This document shows positions 45,201 to 53,388 of a stretch of DNA of 64,000 bases, one piece after another (the first letter of the stretch is position 1; every line of letters begins with the position of its first letter). The notes below the pieces were generated by a model, which saw only the letters and a list, made by a program, of their open reading frames with translations, had not been told where the DNA came from and did not search any database. Source of the stretch: Poa pratensis (Eukaryota; Streptophyta; Magnoliopsida; Poales; Poaceae); contig CAMZMU010000060.1 of assembly GCA_947311845.1 (NCBI GenBank), positions 5,188,344 to 5,252,343 of the forward strand. The letters are read 5' to 3'. A program made the position numbers and the translations under genes.

Positions 45201-46173
45201 GCGATCAAACAGCTACAAAGAAGGTAATGCGAATCCGGATCAGGCCGCGGTTATGCGGATGAAGTAGGATTGGGTTCGGAGAGTGGTGAGCTAACCTGTG
45301 GAGGAAGTTTTTCCCGGTAGAATGGCTTTACACCCCACCGCCATTTGTCCGACATCTCATTGACAGCAATGGCGTTTACCCGTCTGAAGACGGAAGCTTT
45401 GTTAAGCTCGTGCTTGCTGATCCGGGTAGGATCTAGTGCGCCACGCATGTGGCATATCTTGTGGTCACGCCTTTGAAGAGGGCTGACCCGGCGAGAGATG
45501 AAGGTCCGGAGGAGGTCGTCAGAGATCATGCCATTCTTCAAAAAATCCTCCAGAGCGGTGTGCACTGTCTGGAGTTCAGCAATCGTTTCAGCCGGATTGT
45601 AACCGAAGTTCAGCTCGGCTCTGGGCGGCTCCATCCTGAATTCGGGCAGATTAAGAGCGTCATGGCCCTCAGCGCTCTTTATGTAAAACCAGGTCCTTTG
45701 CCATTTCTTCACCGTGTCTAGGCCGGTGACTCGGGGAAAGGCGGATCCCTGCCGTGGCGTGATGCTAACCGAACCGCAAGCGGTCAGCTCTTTCGGCTTG
45801 GTACCGGGATGGTGTGCTTGCGAAGGTGGAAGTACTTTGCCCATATATCCACACTCGGCCAAAGACCGAGATAGCCTTCGCAGAAGGAAGAGAAAGCTGA
45901 TAAAGAGACGAAGGCGTTCGCCGGGAGGTGGTGAAGCTGTAATCCGAAGAAGTCCAGAAAGGCCCGGAAGAAGTCACTGGCAGGTAACCCGAGCCCGCGC
46001 TCGAAGTGTGCTATGAATACCACGCGTTCACCGGGTTCGGGCGCCGGTGCGAGTTCTTTTCCGGGTCGGCGGCAGATGGCTTGGGGCGTTATGCGTCGGG
46101 TGGCTCGTAGCCATTCCAAGTCATTTTTGGTAACATCAGATCCTTCCCATCGGCCAGGGGGAAGTTTGGCCAT
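42223..46173 (-). pseudogene. Antisense five-exon gene with gypsy-type transposon domain (PF04195-like)
   Basis: Exons on the minus strand are 46173-45296, 45212-44830, 44742-44001, 43703-43259 and 43160-42223. All four introns are GT-AG (83, 87, 297 and 98 bp), and every junction keeps the frame (PPQ|LFDRQL; KG|DVLITAQT with the Gly codon split; HQVFE|ESTGTRSD; DMD, split Arg codon, EFTS). Exon 1 has the Transposase_28-like domain (VVFIAHFERGLGLPASDFFR, FCEGYLGLWPSVDIWAKYF, WQRTWFYIKSAEG, DALNLPEF). Exon 3 is proline/glutamine rich (Q runs), exon 4 is a heptad-like Glu/Lys coiled coil, and exon 5 ends in an acidic Thr/Glu/Pro tail with A-PTE repeats. A one-base deletion near 45805 shifts the frame inside exon 1 (HTIP to GTKPKEL), so this copy is probably non-functional. 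Antisense genes of this kind are known in Tat-branch elements; their role is unknown. Confidence 0.85.
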
Positions 46174-47211
46174 AACCGAATCGGTCCTGCAGCAAAGAGT
46201 CGGATAACCGGGTCAGGAAATTCGGAATCCATGGGACCAAAGAAGAATCGGATAACATTAAAGCCGAATCAGATCTATGGTGACTCGGCTAATCCTATCC
46301 CGGGTAGGGTTAACCGGGTCCGGTGGAGAAGGTGAAGCGGTTGGAAGTCGCAAACATCTTTCCGCAAGTTTCTAGGGTTGGGAAGATCTACAGCGGTGGT
46401 AAAAAAGAAAGAAAATCACGGGTAAAAACATGGTTGAACTGCTCCAACGGGGACAGGTGTATCTAGGCCAGTCTATTGCGGAACTTGGACAGAAAATTTG
46501 CGGAGTGTGCTACGGCAGGAACACGGGCTTAGATACGCATCAATCTACCAAGAACAGGTGTGTGTATTCCGAGAGTATGAACTCGTCACGGTGGCTATGG
46601 CGAGAGGAGGAAGAACTTACAGTGCGAGTCGCTCGAAGGAGGAGTTCGACGGAGAAACGTCGGAGATGGGCGCGAGGCGCGGCTCCGATGGTCTTGCTCT
46701 GGTACGCTGTGCGTCCCTGGCGCGGCAACCTTGAATGGCGAGGTTGCGGCGGCGTCGATGGAGCGGGTTAGTGGGAGTTGAGAGGAAGAAGAAGGGGAAA
46801 AACCACCGCGCCCTCTTTATAGCCTCCAGCGGTAACTGCCCCCCACTACCGCGCGGTTACCGGAGCACGGTTAGATCCCTTGCGTCGCGGAACTCTGTGG
46901 CAGCTGCTGTGGCCGTGTATTTCAAGCACTCGTGGCCACGCCGCAGAATTGGAAGCGGTGGAGCGGATCCTATGTGCCGGTCAACGGAGAAAACGAGGAG
47001 ACGTGGTCTTCTGGTCAAACACACTCGAGTACCCGGTGGATCCGGATAACGAGCTGACAACCCGGGTTATACGGCTTTGCACAGGCTTTTCCTGCCAAAT
47101 GTCCCGGAAAATTCGGTGACAGCTAGAGGTGATCCGGTTAGTGATGTTGGTTTAGAATCTGGAACGGCCCTTCAGCCGATGCCGTAGGACCGCACCAGCT
47201 TCGGGGACTAC
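46174..47211. other. Upstream region of the antisense gene, up to the 3' LTR
   Basis: No convincing gene. The start codon of the antisense gene is at 46173, so its promoter would lie here, reading leftward. A TATA-like CTATAAAGAGGGCGC (reverse strand of 46811-46825) lies about 640 bp upstream. The polypurine tract GCTTCGGGGACTAC ends at 47211. Confidence 0.5.
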
Positions 47212-48149
47212 TGTCGGGGGGCTGCCCCCGGGTAGGGCAAAGATGATGTGTTATGAGCAGTTAAGGTCTAACCGGATCAAGGAAAGAAGAGCCGGCTAAG
47301 TTATCCGGGTCGGATCTCAAGGCGATTCGGTCAGTCCTACTTCAAGCCAGTGAAAGAAAAGAGGTGAGGTTTAACCGGATCCAGGAAAGAAGAGCCGGCT
47401 AAGTTATCCGGGTCGGTCAGGAAGGACCCGGGTAGGGCAACTCGGATGATGCACAGGGGCCAAGTAATGTCAGTAAAAGTCACGGGCACTGTAAGGTTAC
47501 TGACCGGGGCTCAGAAGACAGCAAGGTGCTGCCACAGGTTTTCCGGGTCACAAGCCCCTAGGCGCTGACTCGGCCTATTCGGGAAAGGGGCAGTGGCTAG
47601 GCTACTGTGGTCTACACTGCCTTAAGCTCAAAGAGGAAAGATAAGCCTGTGGTGAACAGAGGGTGAGCTGGGCTGAGTGACAGTGGCCAGTGTTTGTCCT
47701 GTTCTCCTTGTCCATGCCATTGTCCTCTGCGGCCAGGGGCAAAAGGGTAATTCGGTTACTGTATATAGGCAACACCACCTCCTTCTGTGGGGAGGATCGA
47801 CCATTGTGAGCATCATTTCCCCCCCAAGCTTCATCTTCTACCTAGAGCCCGTTCCTTTGTTCATCATACAGCTCAAGGAGCGCTCTGTACTTGTAAACAC
47901 TTGAGATATAAGAGAGTAGGCTAGAGCTGCAGTAGGGGTGTTACCTCCACAAGAGGGCCCCGAAGCAGGGTACATCGTGGTGTTCTTCGCTGTTCTTGGT
48001 TTGCTTTGTTCTTGTTGATTCCTGCGAGGTTCTTGTTTGGTCTTCATGCGTGCTTCGTAGGCGCGCAAACCCTCCCCGGTTCCCCCAACGCCCAAGCGAG
48101 CCCACACTTAAGCCATACCCATGGCATCTGCCGTGACACCACCACGACA
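47212..48149 (+). repeat. 3' LTR of the Tat-like Gypsy
   Basis: 938 bp, with one extra G in TGTCGGGGGG relative to the 5' LTR and otherwise colinear. It is followed by TCGGT, then Copia gag. Confidence 0.95.
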
Positions 48150-48154
48150 TCGGT

Positions 48155-48430
48155 GCCGTCGAGCAGGCCCATCACCTGCGCACCCCGGAGAGGAGAGAAC
48201 ACAAGTGCCTTCCAGAACAGGAAATTGCTCCGGGTGAGTTGTTGAGCAGGGGGTTTGCCCAGGGCGGTGGCCAAGGTGGTCATGGATGTGGATGACGACA
48301 TGGCGGCGGCAAGGTTTTTTGGATTTTTTTTGGCGGCGGCGGCAGTCACTGCAGCGGCGGCTGAGAACGGCGGCGGCGGCTGGTTGTAGGTTGTAGAGGC
48401 GGCGGCGGCAAGATGCGGCGGCGGCGGCAA
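48155..48430 (-). pseudogene. Copia gag, N-terminal part separated by the Gypsy
   Basis: The minus-strand frame reads MSSSTSMTTLATALGKPPAQ, LTRSNFLFWKALVFSPLRGA and QVMGLLDGTD, a typical Copia gag start. It then joins 33825 after removal of the Gypsy (GTDVAPP). The ORF opens at 48430 with an Ala/Pro-rich stretch. M at 48301 (MSSSTS) is the likelier start. The primer-binding site complement CTCTGATACCA is at 48481-48491. Confidence 0.88.
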
Positions 48431-48491
48431 GTTTTCTAGGATTTTTGGTGTGGCAGCGGCTAGGTCTCGGAAGAGGCCTGCTCTGATACCA

Positions 48492-48644
48492 TGTCAGATG
48501 TGGTGGAACGATCGTTGCCCAGAGGGTCGATCGGATGCGTGTTATATGGTGATGAAAAGCCCATCACGTGGCAGTACATGGGTCCGTATTTGGGTTGGAG
48601 TACTACTCCATACCCGTATACGTGAACATATTACAAGTCTAACA
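48492..48644 (-). repeat. 5' LTR of the Copia element
   Basis: 153 bp, TGTCAGATGTGG to AAGTCTAACA. It differs from 29129-29280 by an added C (TACCCGTATACG) and T/C in the last bases. GATCT follows. Confidence 0.92.
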
Positions 48645-48955
48645 GATCTAACCATCGATCCGTATAGACATTGTCTGCCTATGTCGACACGACACGAAGC
48701 CAGCACCGACCTTTGGATGACGAACTCACCTTTATGTGAGACAGTGAGAGACGAGATAGTACCATCGCCACGCCTATGCCGCGTCCGTATTTGACTGTAG
48801 AACTCTAGGGTGGCAACGGGGAAAGAAAGATGCGTGCTTTTGCCTGCTAGGCCAGTCGTGCATGGTGGATTTTCTCGTCAGCCGTGAGTGGAAGCGCATG
48901 AGTGCTGGCGGGACCGTCGGCGACACCTAGGCGTCGGAGCCCATCCATTCGGAGC

Positions 48956-48963
48956 TTATAAAA
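48956..48963 (+). promoter_or_regulatory. TATA box of gene B
   Basis: TTATAAAA in GAGCTTATAAAACGGCTG, conserved at 58231 before gene E. The region 48680-49122 aligns with 57975-58428. An ACCGAC core (CRT/DRE type) lies at 48705-48710 and is not conserved in E. Confidence 0.65.
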
Positions 48964-49122
48964 CGGCTGCTGAGGAGGCTCAATTATCAGAAGCTTGCTA
49001 GCTACGGTACATACATACATAGTCAATCGTGAGATCCCGCCTGCAACATGCTCAATCAAGGATCGTTGGCATTTCTGCCGGGATCATCGCACGCGACGGC
49101 GAGCGCTGGCGGCCGGAAGAGG

Positions 49123-49302
49123 ATGGACGGGAAGAGCGGCGGCGAGTCGTGGCGGCGGGCTCCGGCGCCGGTGAGGCAGCTGTTCTGGAGGGTGCGGCGT
49201 GCCGTGATGCGGCCGAAGCGCCCCGCCGTGAGCTTCGGCTACGACCTGAAGAGCTACTCGCAGAACTTCGACGACGGCCTCGTCGCTGCCCACCGCCAAT
49301 AG
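49123..49302 (+). CDS. Gene B: small basic protein of the FGYDL/NFDDG family (59 aa)
   Basis: MDGKSGGESWRRAPAPVRQL, then FWRVRRAVMRPKRPAVSFGY, then DLKSYSQNFDDGLVAAHRQ and TAG. The frame is open from an earlier ATG at 49048 (84 codons), but the paralogue E is in frame only from MDGKS, so 49123 is the better start. The RQLFWRVR core and SFGYDLKSYSQNFDDG are shared with A, C and D, but the linker is shorter and the tail is AHRQ rather than QLVSAA. The product is basic, with no signal peptide or membrane span. The gene sits about 480 bp after the Copia insertion. The function is not known to me. Confidence 0.78.
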   Translation: MDGKSGGESWRRAPAPVRQLFWRVRRAVMRPKRPAVSFGYDLKSYSQNFDDGLVAAHRQ

Positions 49303-49890
49303 CGACACCAGCAAGGGGATATGATTTGTCTTCCTTCTTCTTTTCAGTTTTACTTGCCGCCCGGCCGGACCACGGTTTGAGGCCGGAGAGTTGAAGCGTG
49401 GTTGAACTAGCCAGTACTACTCAAGTTGCTTCTTGTCCAAAATGTAAACCTACCAATGAAGTTAGATACTGTATATATGCTTCCATATATATATGTATTA
49501 AACAAGCTGTCTGTCACTTGTCACAAATGGAATGGCTCGTGGTTGAGCTCGGATCTTGCCTCATATGACTGTGATGTAATATTTTTGTTATAGTTAAAAA
49601 CGATATATTTGCACAAAATCGATCAAATTGAAACGAGAAGAGAGCTCAATTTATATCCGTATGTTTTGTTATGTTGCTGATTTTATTTGAGAGTGTATTC
49701 TTTTTATAGCGGAAACTACTCGGTGCCTCAACCGGTATTAGTGTCATATATCGGGTTGCCACCAAGGGCTTACATGGTTTGGTCTAACAAAGTCGCCGAC
49801 GTATAGTGGTATGGCGACACGGTACGAGCGCGCCTGTACCGTTGCTCGTTAAGTCTCTGTTAATTGTGTTCGACAGCCCATTGATTTTGG
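49303..49890 (+). other. 3' flank of gene B, no gene
   Basis: AT-rich DNA with a possible polyadenylation region (GTATTAAACAAGCTG near 49495). It does not resemble the 3' flanks of A, C and D closely. No coding frame is supported. Confidence 0.5.
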
Positions 49891-50025
49891 CAATCTTCCA
49901 TCGCAGTGTGTTAGCGTTGTCAAGTTGCTCTTTGTGAGAGGATGGACCATACTTCAACTCTTTGTGCAAAAGTCTGGTTGGTTACTTGGTTTGATGAAGC
50001 CGACGTGCGTCATCCAAACATTATC

Positions 50026-50690
50026 TTTTTTTTTTTTTTTTTTGCGGGAAACCGCAGGAATTACAGCACAGATAATACAGAAAAGAACCCAACAAAGATG
50101 GAAATTACAACCCAGTCCTTCTGCATCAGGGTGTCACCGTCGACGAACAAGACGTATCGATGACGCGCCGCCGCAACTTCTTCGCTCAGATCCTGGAATG
50201 GAAGAAGCCCCCATGCGCACGGGAAGTCTTCGATGCTCGAACTCCGGGGAGCCTCCATCTCGCACCGCCGGCAGCACCACCACGCTCCAATCCCTACAGC
50301 TTCAAGAACAACAAGATCCAGATCCGCCGCACCGGACTCCGGAATGGGGGAAGCCACGCACACCGGCCGCATAGGACCGCGAGCACGAGCACAGGGATGC
50401 TCCGCCGTGACGCTCCACCGAGCCTCACCGCCGGAGGTGACGAGCACCACCTGCAGAAACTTGGCTGCCGACACCTTCACCTCCATGGCGCCGCCAACTG
50501 CAACCCTACCAGAAGCTACACTATGTACACGCCGGGAATCGGGGTTTCCCCAACCTCCCGCCGCCGGAGCGGCCGGCGGAGGCGGAGGAAACCGGCGATT
50601 CGCCGGCGGCGAGGTGGATCTGACGGGGGGGCTCAAAAGTCGCCTTTCACTGTGCGAGAGAGAAAGGGAGACGTCCGGGACTCGTCTCTT
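50026..50690 (-). mobile_element. 665-bp poly-A retroposon with 17-bp target duplication
   Basis: Flanked by GTCATCCAAACATTATC at 50009-50025 and 50691-50707. The left edge is 18 T (a poly-A tail on the minus strand). The body is GC-rich with a 5' region of Pro/Arg-rich character. A 212-codon minus frame (50061-50699) spans nearly all of it, with an internal Met at MEVKVSAAKFLQVVLVTSGG and a hydrophobic end WVVISIFVGFFSVLSVL. No known domain is recognised. The structure indicates target-primed insertion by LINE machinery: a processed transcript, an internally deleted LINE or a SINE-like family. The paralogous empty site is upstream of gene A (GTCATCCAAAATTTGG near 11152). Confidence 0.82.
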
Positions 50691-51298
50691 GTCATCCAAA
50701 CATTATCATGCGTGTAAAGCGTCCTTCTTCAGTCATCTCCCTCGCACGGACTTTATTTGTTTCAGAGATTTGGTCGCCTTTGATCAAAAGAAGAGTATCT
50801 TCGAACATTCTTCACTAACCACGTTGCTTTAGTGCTTGAGCTTTAACATAACCAACGGATAACGAGCTTTAACAAGAACTTATTTGCGGTGGACAATGGT
50901 CGAGCTGTCAAAGAAATGGAGTGGGAGAGTCGAGGTCGCATCGGATCGGCTCGATCCATGTGGTAGTAGCTAGCAACCACGTGTGCATGGATCTAGACGC
51001 GCAAACTGTCTACCGATCTCACAGGCCATCGATAGACACCCCACAGGAACTCAGGGCTACCATTTTTCCTCATCTGTCGCCGACCTTCCTTTTACGGGAG
51101 TTCTCCACCCCCACAGGTCAGTCACTGCCACATTAGTATCTGACTGTAGGACGGCGACGAGGAGAACTAAAGATGTCTGAAATGTGCTTTTGCTACGGCC
51201 ATTCTGATGCCAGGGAGGTCGTGCGTGGTGGATGGCCTCGTCAGCCGGCGAGTGGTGCCGGGCCCGCCGACGACGGCGACGCGTACCCAGCGCCATGG

Positions 51299-51305
51299 TT
51301 ATAAG
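51299..51305 (+). promoter_or_regulatory. TATA box of gene C
   Basis: TTATAAG in CCATGGTTATAAGCAGCTG, 147 bp before the ATG, matching gene A. Confidence 0.6.
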
Positions 51306-51451
51306 CAGCTGCCGAGAGTGCTGGTTTGCACAATACACTAGTGTGTGACCATCGGATCAGAAGTGCAGAGCAGAGACGAGTGGTTAGTTAGCAACCAGCT
51401 GCCTGCTAGCTGAGTGGGCTGTGGAGTGTGGTGAACATCGATCAACCGAAG

Positions 51452-51645
51452 ATGGCGTCTATGAGAGCTGCCGGCGGGACTCCTGGCGAGCGCCGGCGCC
51501 GGTGCGGCAGCTGTTCTGGAGAGTGAGGTCCAGCTGGAAGAGCGCCGTGATGCGGCGGCCGAGGCGCGGCGCCGCGAGGTTCGGCTACGACCTGCAGAGC
51601 TACTCCCTGAACTTCGACGACGGCCAGCTCGTCTCAGCTGCCTAG
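51452..51645 (+). pseudogene. Gene C: family member with one-base frameshift
   Basis: Nearly identical to gene D, but one G is missing in GGCGGGACTCC (D has GGCGGGGACTCC), about 30 bases after the ATG. Read from the ATG the product is MASMRAAGGTPGERRRRCGS and stops after 25 residues. The conserved frame (SWRAPAPVRQLFWRVRSSWK, then FGYDLQSYSLNFDDGQLVSAA) is otherwise intact and open upstream only to a GTG at 51421, so a functional start is unlikely. TATA box and 3' flank are preserved, so it may still be transcribed. Confidence 0.82.
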
Positions 51646-53040
51646 TGACCATCAATAGTTTCTAGCTAGCTAGTCCTGTGTACATAATTTTTATTTTATT
51701 TCCGACGAGCCGCCCATGGCTTGTGAAGCTGGGGAGCTGGAAGTGTCGCCACCATTTTTTATTTGCTCGTCTAGCTAGCTGATGTCTGCCCGTGTACGTT
51801 AGCTAGTAGCCTAATACTGTATCATACATGGCTGCGTGCATCAGTTGATCGGTATTATACATGTAATTACACGGCTTTGCCCGTTGTTCTGTAAACCAGT
51901 ATCCTTTACATGTTGACTATTCGATCAGCTAATCTCGTGAATTGCAAGATCCGCCATTCGTCAGAATAGCATAGCTCGATATTTTACTGTTTGATATGCA
52001 CACACATGTTGACCGCATATATATTTTATGTTTTTTCTTATCAAAAGCCACCAAATTCTCCCTCAAATTAATGTCCCAATCTTAATCCAGCACTAATGCT
52101 CTACTGATAACATCGTCTATGCAATTTTTAGCCTTTCGAAATTTGGGCATGCCGTTAGGGACTCCAAGGATCATAGAGTTTTTTCATCTAAAAAAGGGAT
52201 CGTAGAGTTTTCTTAGTTCTTTTACGGTGCTTTTCTCAAATTTACATGACACCTAACTGTATTGATGTCTCTTATGGTTTCCACATGCATGTGTAATCGT
52301 TAGAATTTTGTTGTTCAGTGAAATGTGTTTATTACTAAAAGAAAGAGACATGGACTACCAGCAATGGCCGCCCTTCATGTTGTGTTTTGCTAGTCCTAGG
52401 GCAGATCCCGTTCAAAAAAAAAAAAAAAACTCGTGGGTAACTTCCTATTTTGATATGTGTTCATTAGTGCTCTGCTATTCAGATGGGCTTAGTTGGACGT
52501 GGAAAAGTTGCTTGACGCCCGCCGGTCGACATCGCTGAGTAGATATAGATAGTCGTATATATATAAAGACAGTCACAGAGTGCACTGCACATGCTATATC
52601 CCTATCGGTACATTGGGGGAAAAAGAAACACAATAATCAAAAGCTTGATATCTTGTTGTTGCACTGTGAGTGATCTAATTTTCCGACTCGCTATCTGCGT
52701 GATGTTAACGCATACACACATGCTCTTCATCTAAGGATAAGATCATGACAAAGGTGTTCCTCGATCGCTTTTCTAGACAAATGTTGAAAGTGCTTACTGC
52801 TGCTCAGTGCTGTGGCGTCCGTCATTGCCAACGCGAACTCGAGGCCGACATCGTTACCTGAACCTGAACAAAGGATATATCATGGTTGTGCCATGTCGAC
52901 GAGGAGAACTAAAGATGTCTGAAATGTGCTTTTGTTACGGCCATTCTGATGCCAGGAGGTCGTGCGTGGTGTATGGCCTCGTCAAGCCGGCGAGTGGTGC
53001 CGGGCCCGCCGGCGACGGCGATGCGTACCTAGGCCCATCG
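51646..53040 (+). repeat. C-D intergenic segment (3' flank of C, 5' flank of D)
   Basis: The first part matches the flanks of A and D. The segment 51917-52740 matches 27909-28710 after gene A, including CTCCAAGGATCATAGAG and GACGCCCGCCGGTCGACATC. The last part (52740-53040) matches 55900-56060 in TCATCTAAGGATAAGATCATGACA, shown here only by its flanks. No additional gene is seen. The 51452-to-53194 spacing (1742 bp) is the shortest duplication period in the array. Confidence 0.8.
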
Positions 53041-53047
53041 TTACAAG
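53041..53047 (+). promoter_or_regulatory. Degenerate TATA position of gene D
   Basis: TTACAAG replaces TTATAAG of A and C at the homologous position (CCCATCGTTACAAGCGGCTG). The surroundings (GAGAGTGCTGGTTTGCACAA) are conserved. This may weaken the gene D core promoter. Confidence 0.5.
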
Positions 53048-53193
53048 CGGCTGCCGAGAGTGCTGGTTTGCACAATAAACTAGTGTGTGATCATCGGATC
53101 AGAAGTGCAGAGCAAAGACGAGTGATTAGTTAGTAACCAGCTGCCTGCTAGCTGAGTGGGCTGTGGAGTGTGGTGAACATCGATCAACCGAAG

Positions 53194-53388
53194 ATGGCGT
53201 CTATGAGAGCTGCCGGCGGGGACTCCTGGCGAGCGCCGGCGCCAGTGCGGCAGCTGTTCTGGAGAGTGAGGTCCAGCTGGAAGAGCGCCGTGATGCGGCG
53301 GCCGAGGCGCGGCGCCGCGAGGTTCGGCTACGACCTGCAGAGCTACTCCCTGAACTTCGACGACGGCCAGCTCGTCTCAGCTGCCTAG
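53194..53388 (+). CDS. Gene D: small basic protein of the FGYDL/NFDDG family (64 aa)
   Basis: MASMRAAGGDSWRAPAPVRQ, LFWRVRSSWKSAVMRRPRRG, then AARFGYDLQSYSLNFDDGQL and VSAA. This is the most canonical intact A/C/D-type member. The ATG is the first in frame after a non-ATG stretch and is shared with A and C. The protein has 13 Arg, two Trp in the core plus a small C-terminal acidic pair (DDG), no Cys, and no signal peptide or membrane segment. The frame is preserved relative to A despite differences (A has TQ and extra residues near the N-terminus), which argues for coding constraint. Its molecular role is unknown to me. Reading frames overlapping it in other phases are shadows of its GC-rich sequence. 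Confidence 0.8.
   Translation: MASMRAAGGDSWRAPAPVRQLFWRVRSSWKSAVMRRPRRGAARFGYDLQSYSLNFDDGQLVSAA

Larger units (their letters stand above)
33826..48149 (+). mobile_element. Tat-like Gypsy retrotransposon, 14.3 kb, nested in Copia
   Basis: LTRs 33826-34762 (937 bp) and 47212-48149 (938 bp) differ by one G in a G run, with no other difference noticed. The 5-bp duplication TCGGT flanks the element (33821-33825 and 48150-48154). Inside are gag-protease, reverse transcriptase with two RNase H regions and integrase on the plus strand, then 5.6 kb of 3' sequence holding an antisense gene. The second RNase H, large size and antisense ORF fit the Tat/Ogre branch of Ty3/Gypsy. Near-identical LTRs indicate recent insertion. 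Confidence 0.95.
29129..48644 (-). mobile_element. Copia element (minus strand) containing a nested Gypsy
   Basis: Short LTRs (152 and 153 bp) and the 5-bp duplication GATCT (29124-29128 and 48645-48649) bound the insertion. Removing the nested Gypsy and one TCGGT copy leaves about 5.2 kb, a normal Copia size. Gene order on the minus strand is gag, protease, integrase, reverse transcriptase, RNase H. The reading frame is broken at many points, and the LTRs differ by one indel and one substitution that I noticed, so it is older than the Gypsy inside it. Confidence 0.93.
49891..51451 (+). repeat. 5' flank of gene C (interrupted by a retroposon)
   Basis: Paralogous to 11030-11590 and 11991-12245 upstream of gene A, apart from the insertion at 50026-50690. 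The proximal part also matches 52900-53190 before gene D (AACTAAAGATGTCTGAAATG, CCATTCTGATGCCAGG, GAGAGTGCTGGTTTGCACAA). GCCGAC cores lie at 51079-51084 and near 51267. Confidence 0.82.

Noticed and set aside
49048..49122. Longer N-terminus for gene B starting at 49048
   Set aside because: The paralogue E lacks this ATG and is out of frame before MDGKS, so the extension is not conserved; it cannot be fully excluded.
51421..51645. Gene C as an intact gene starting at GTG
   Set aside because: Plant nuclear genes rarely start at GTG, and gene D shows that the true ATG frame is broken by a one-base deletion.
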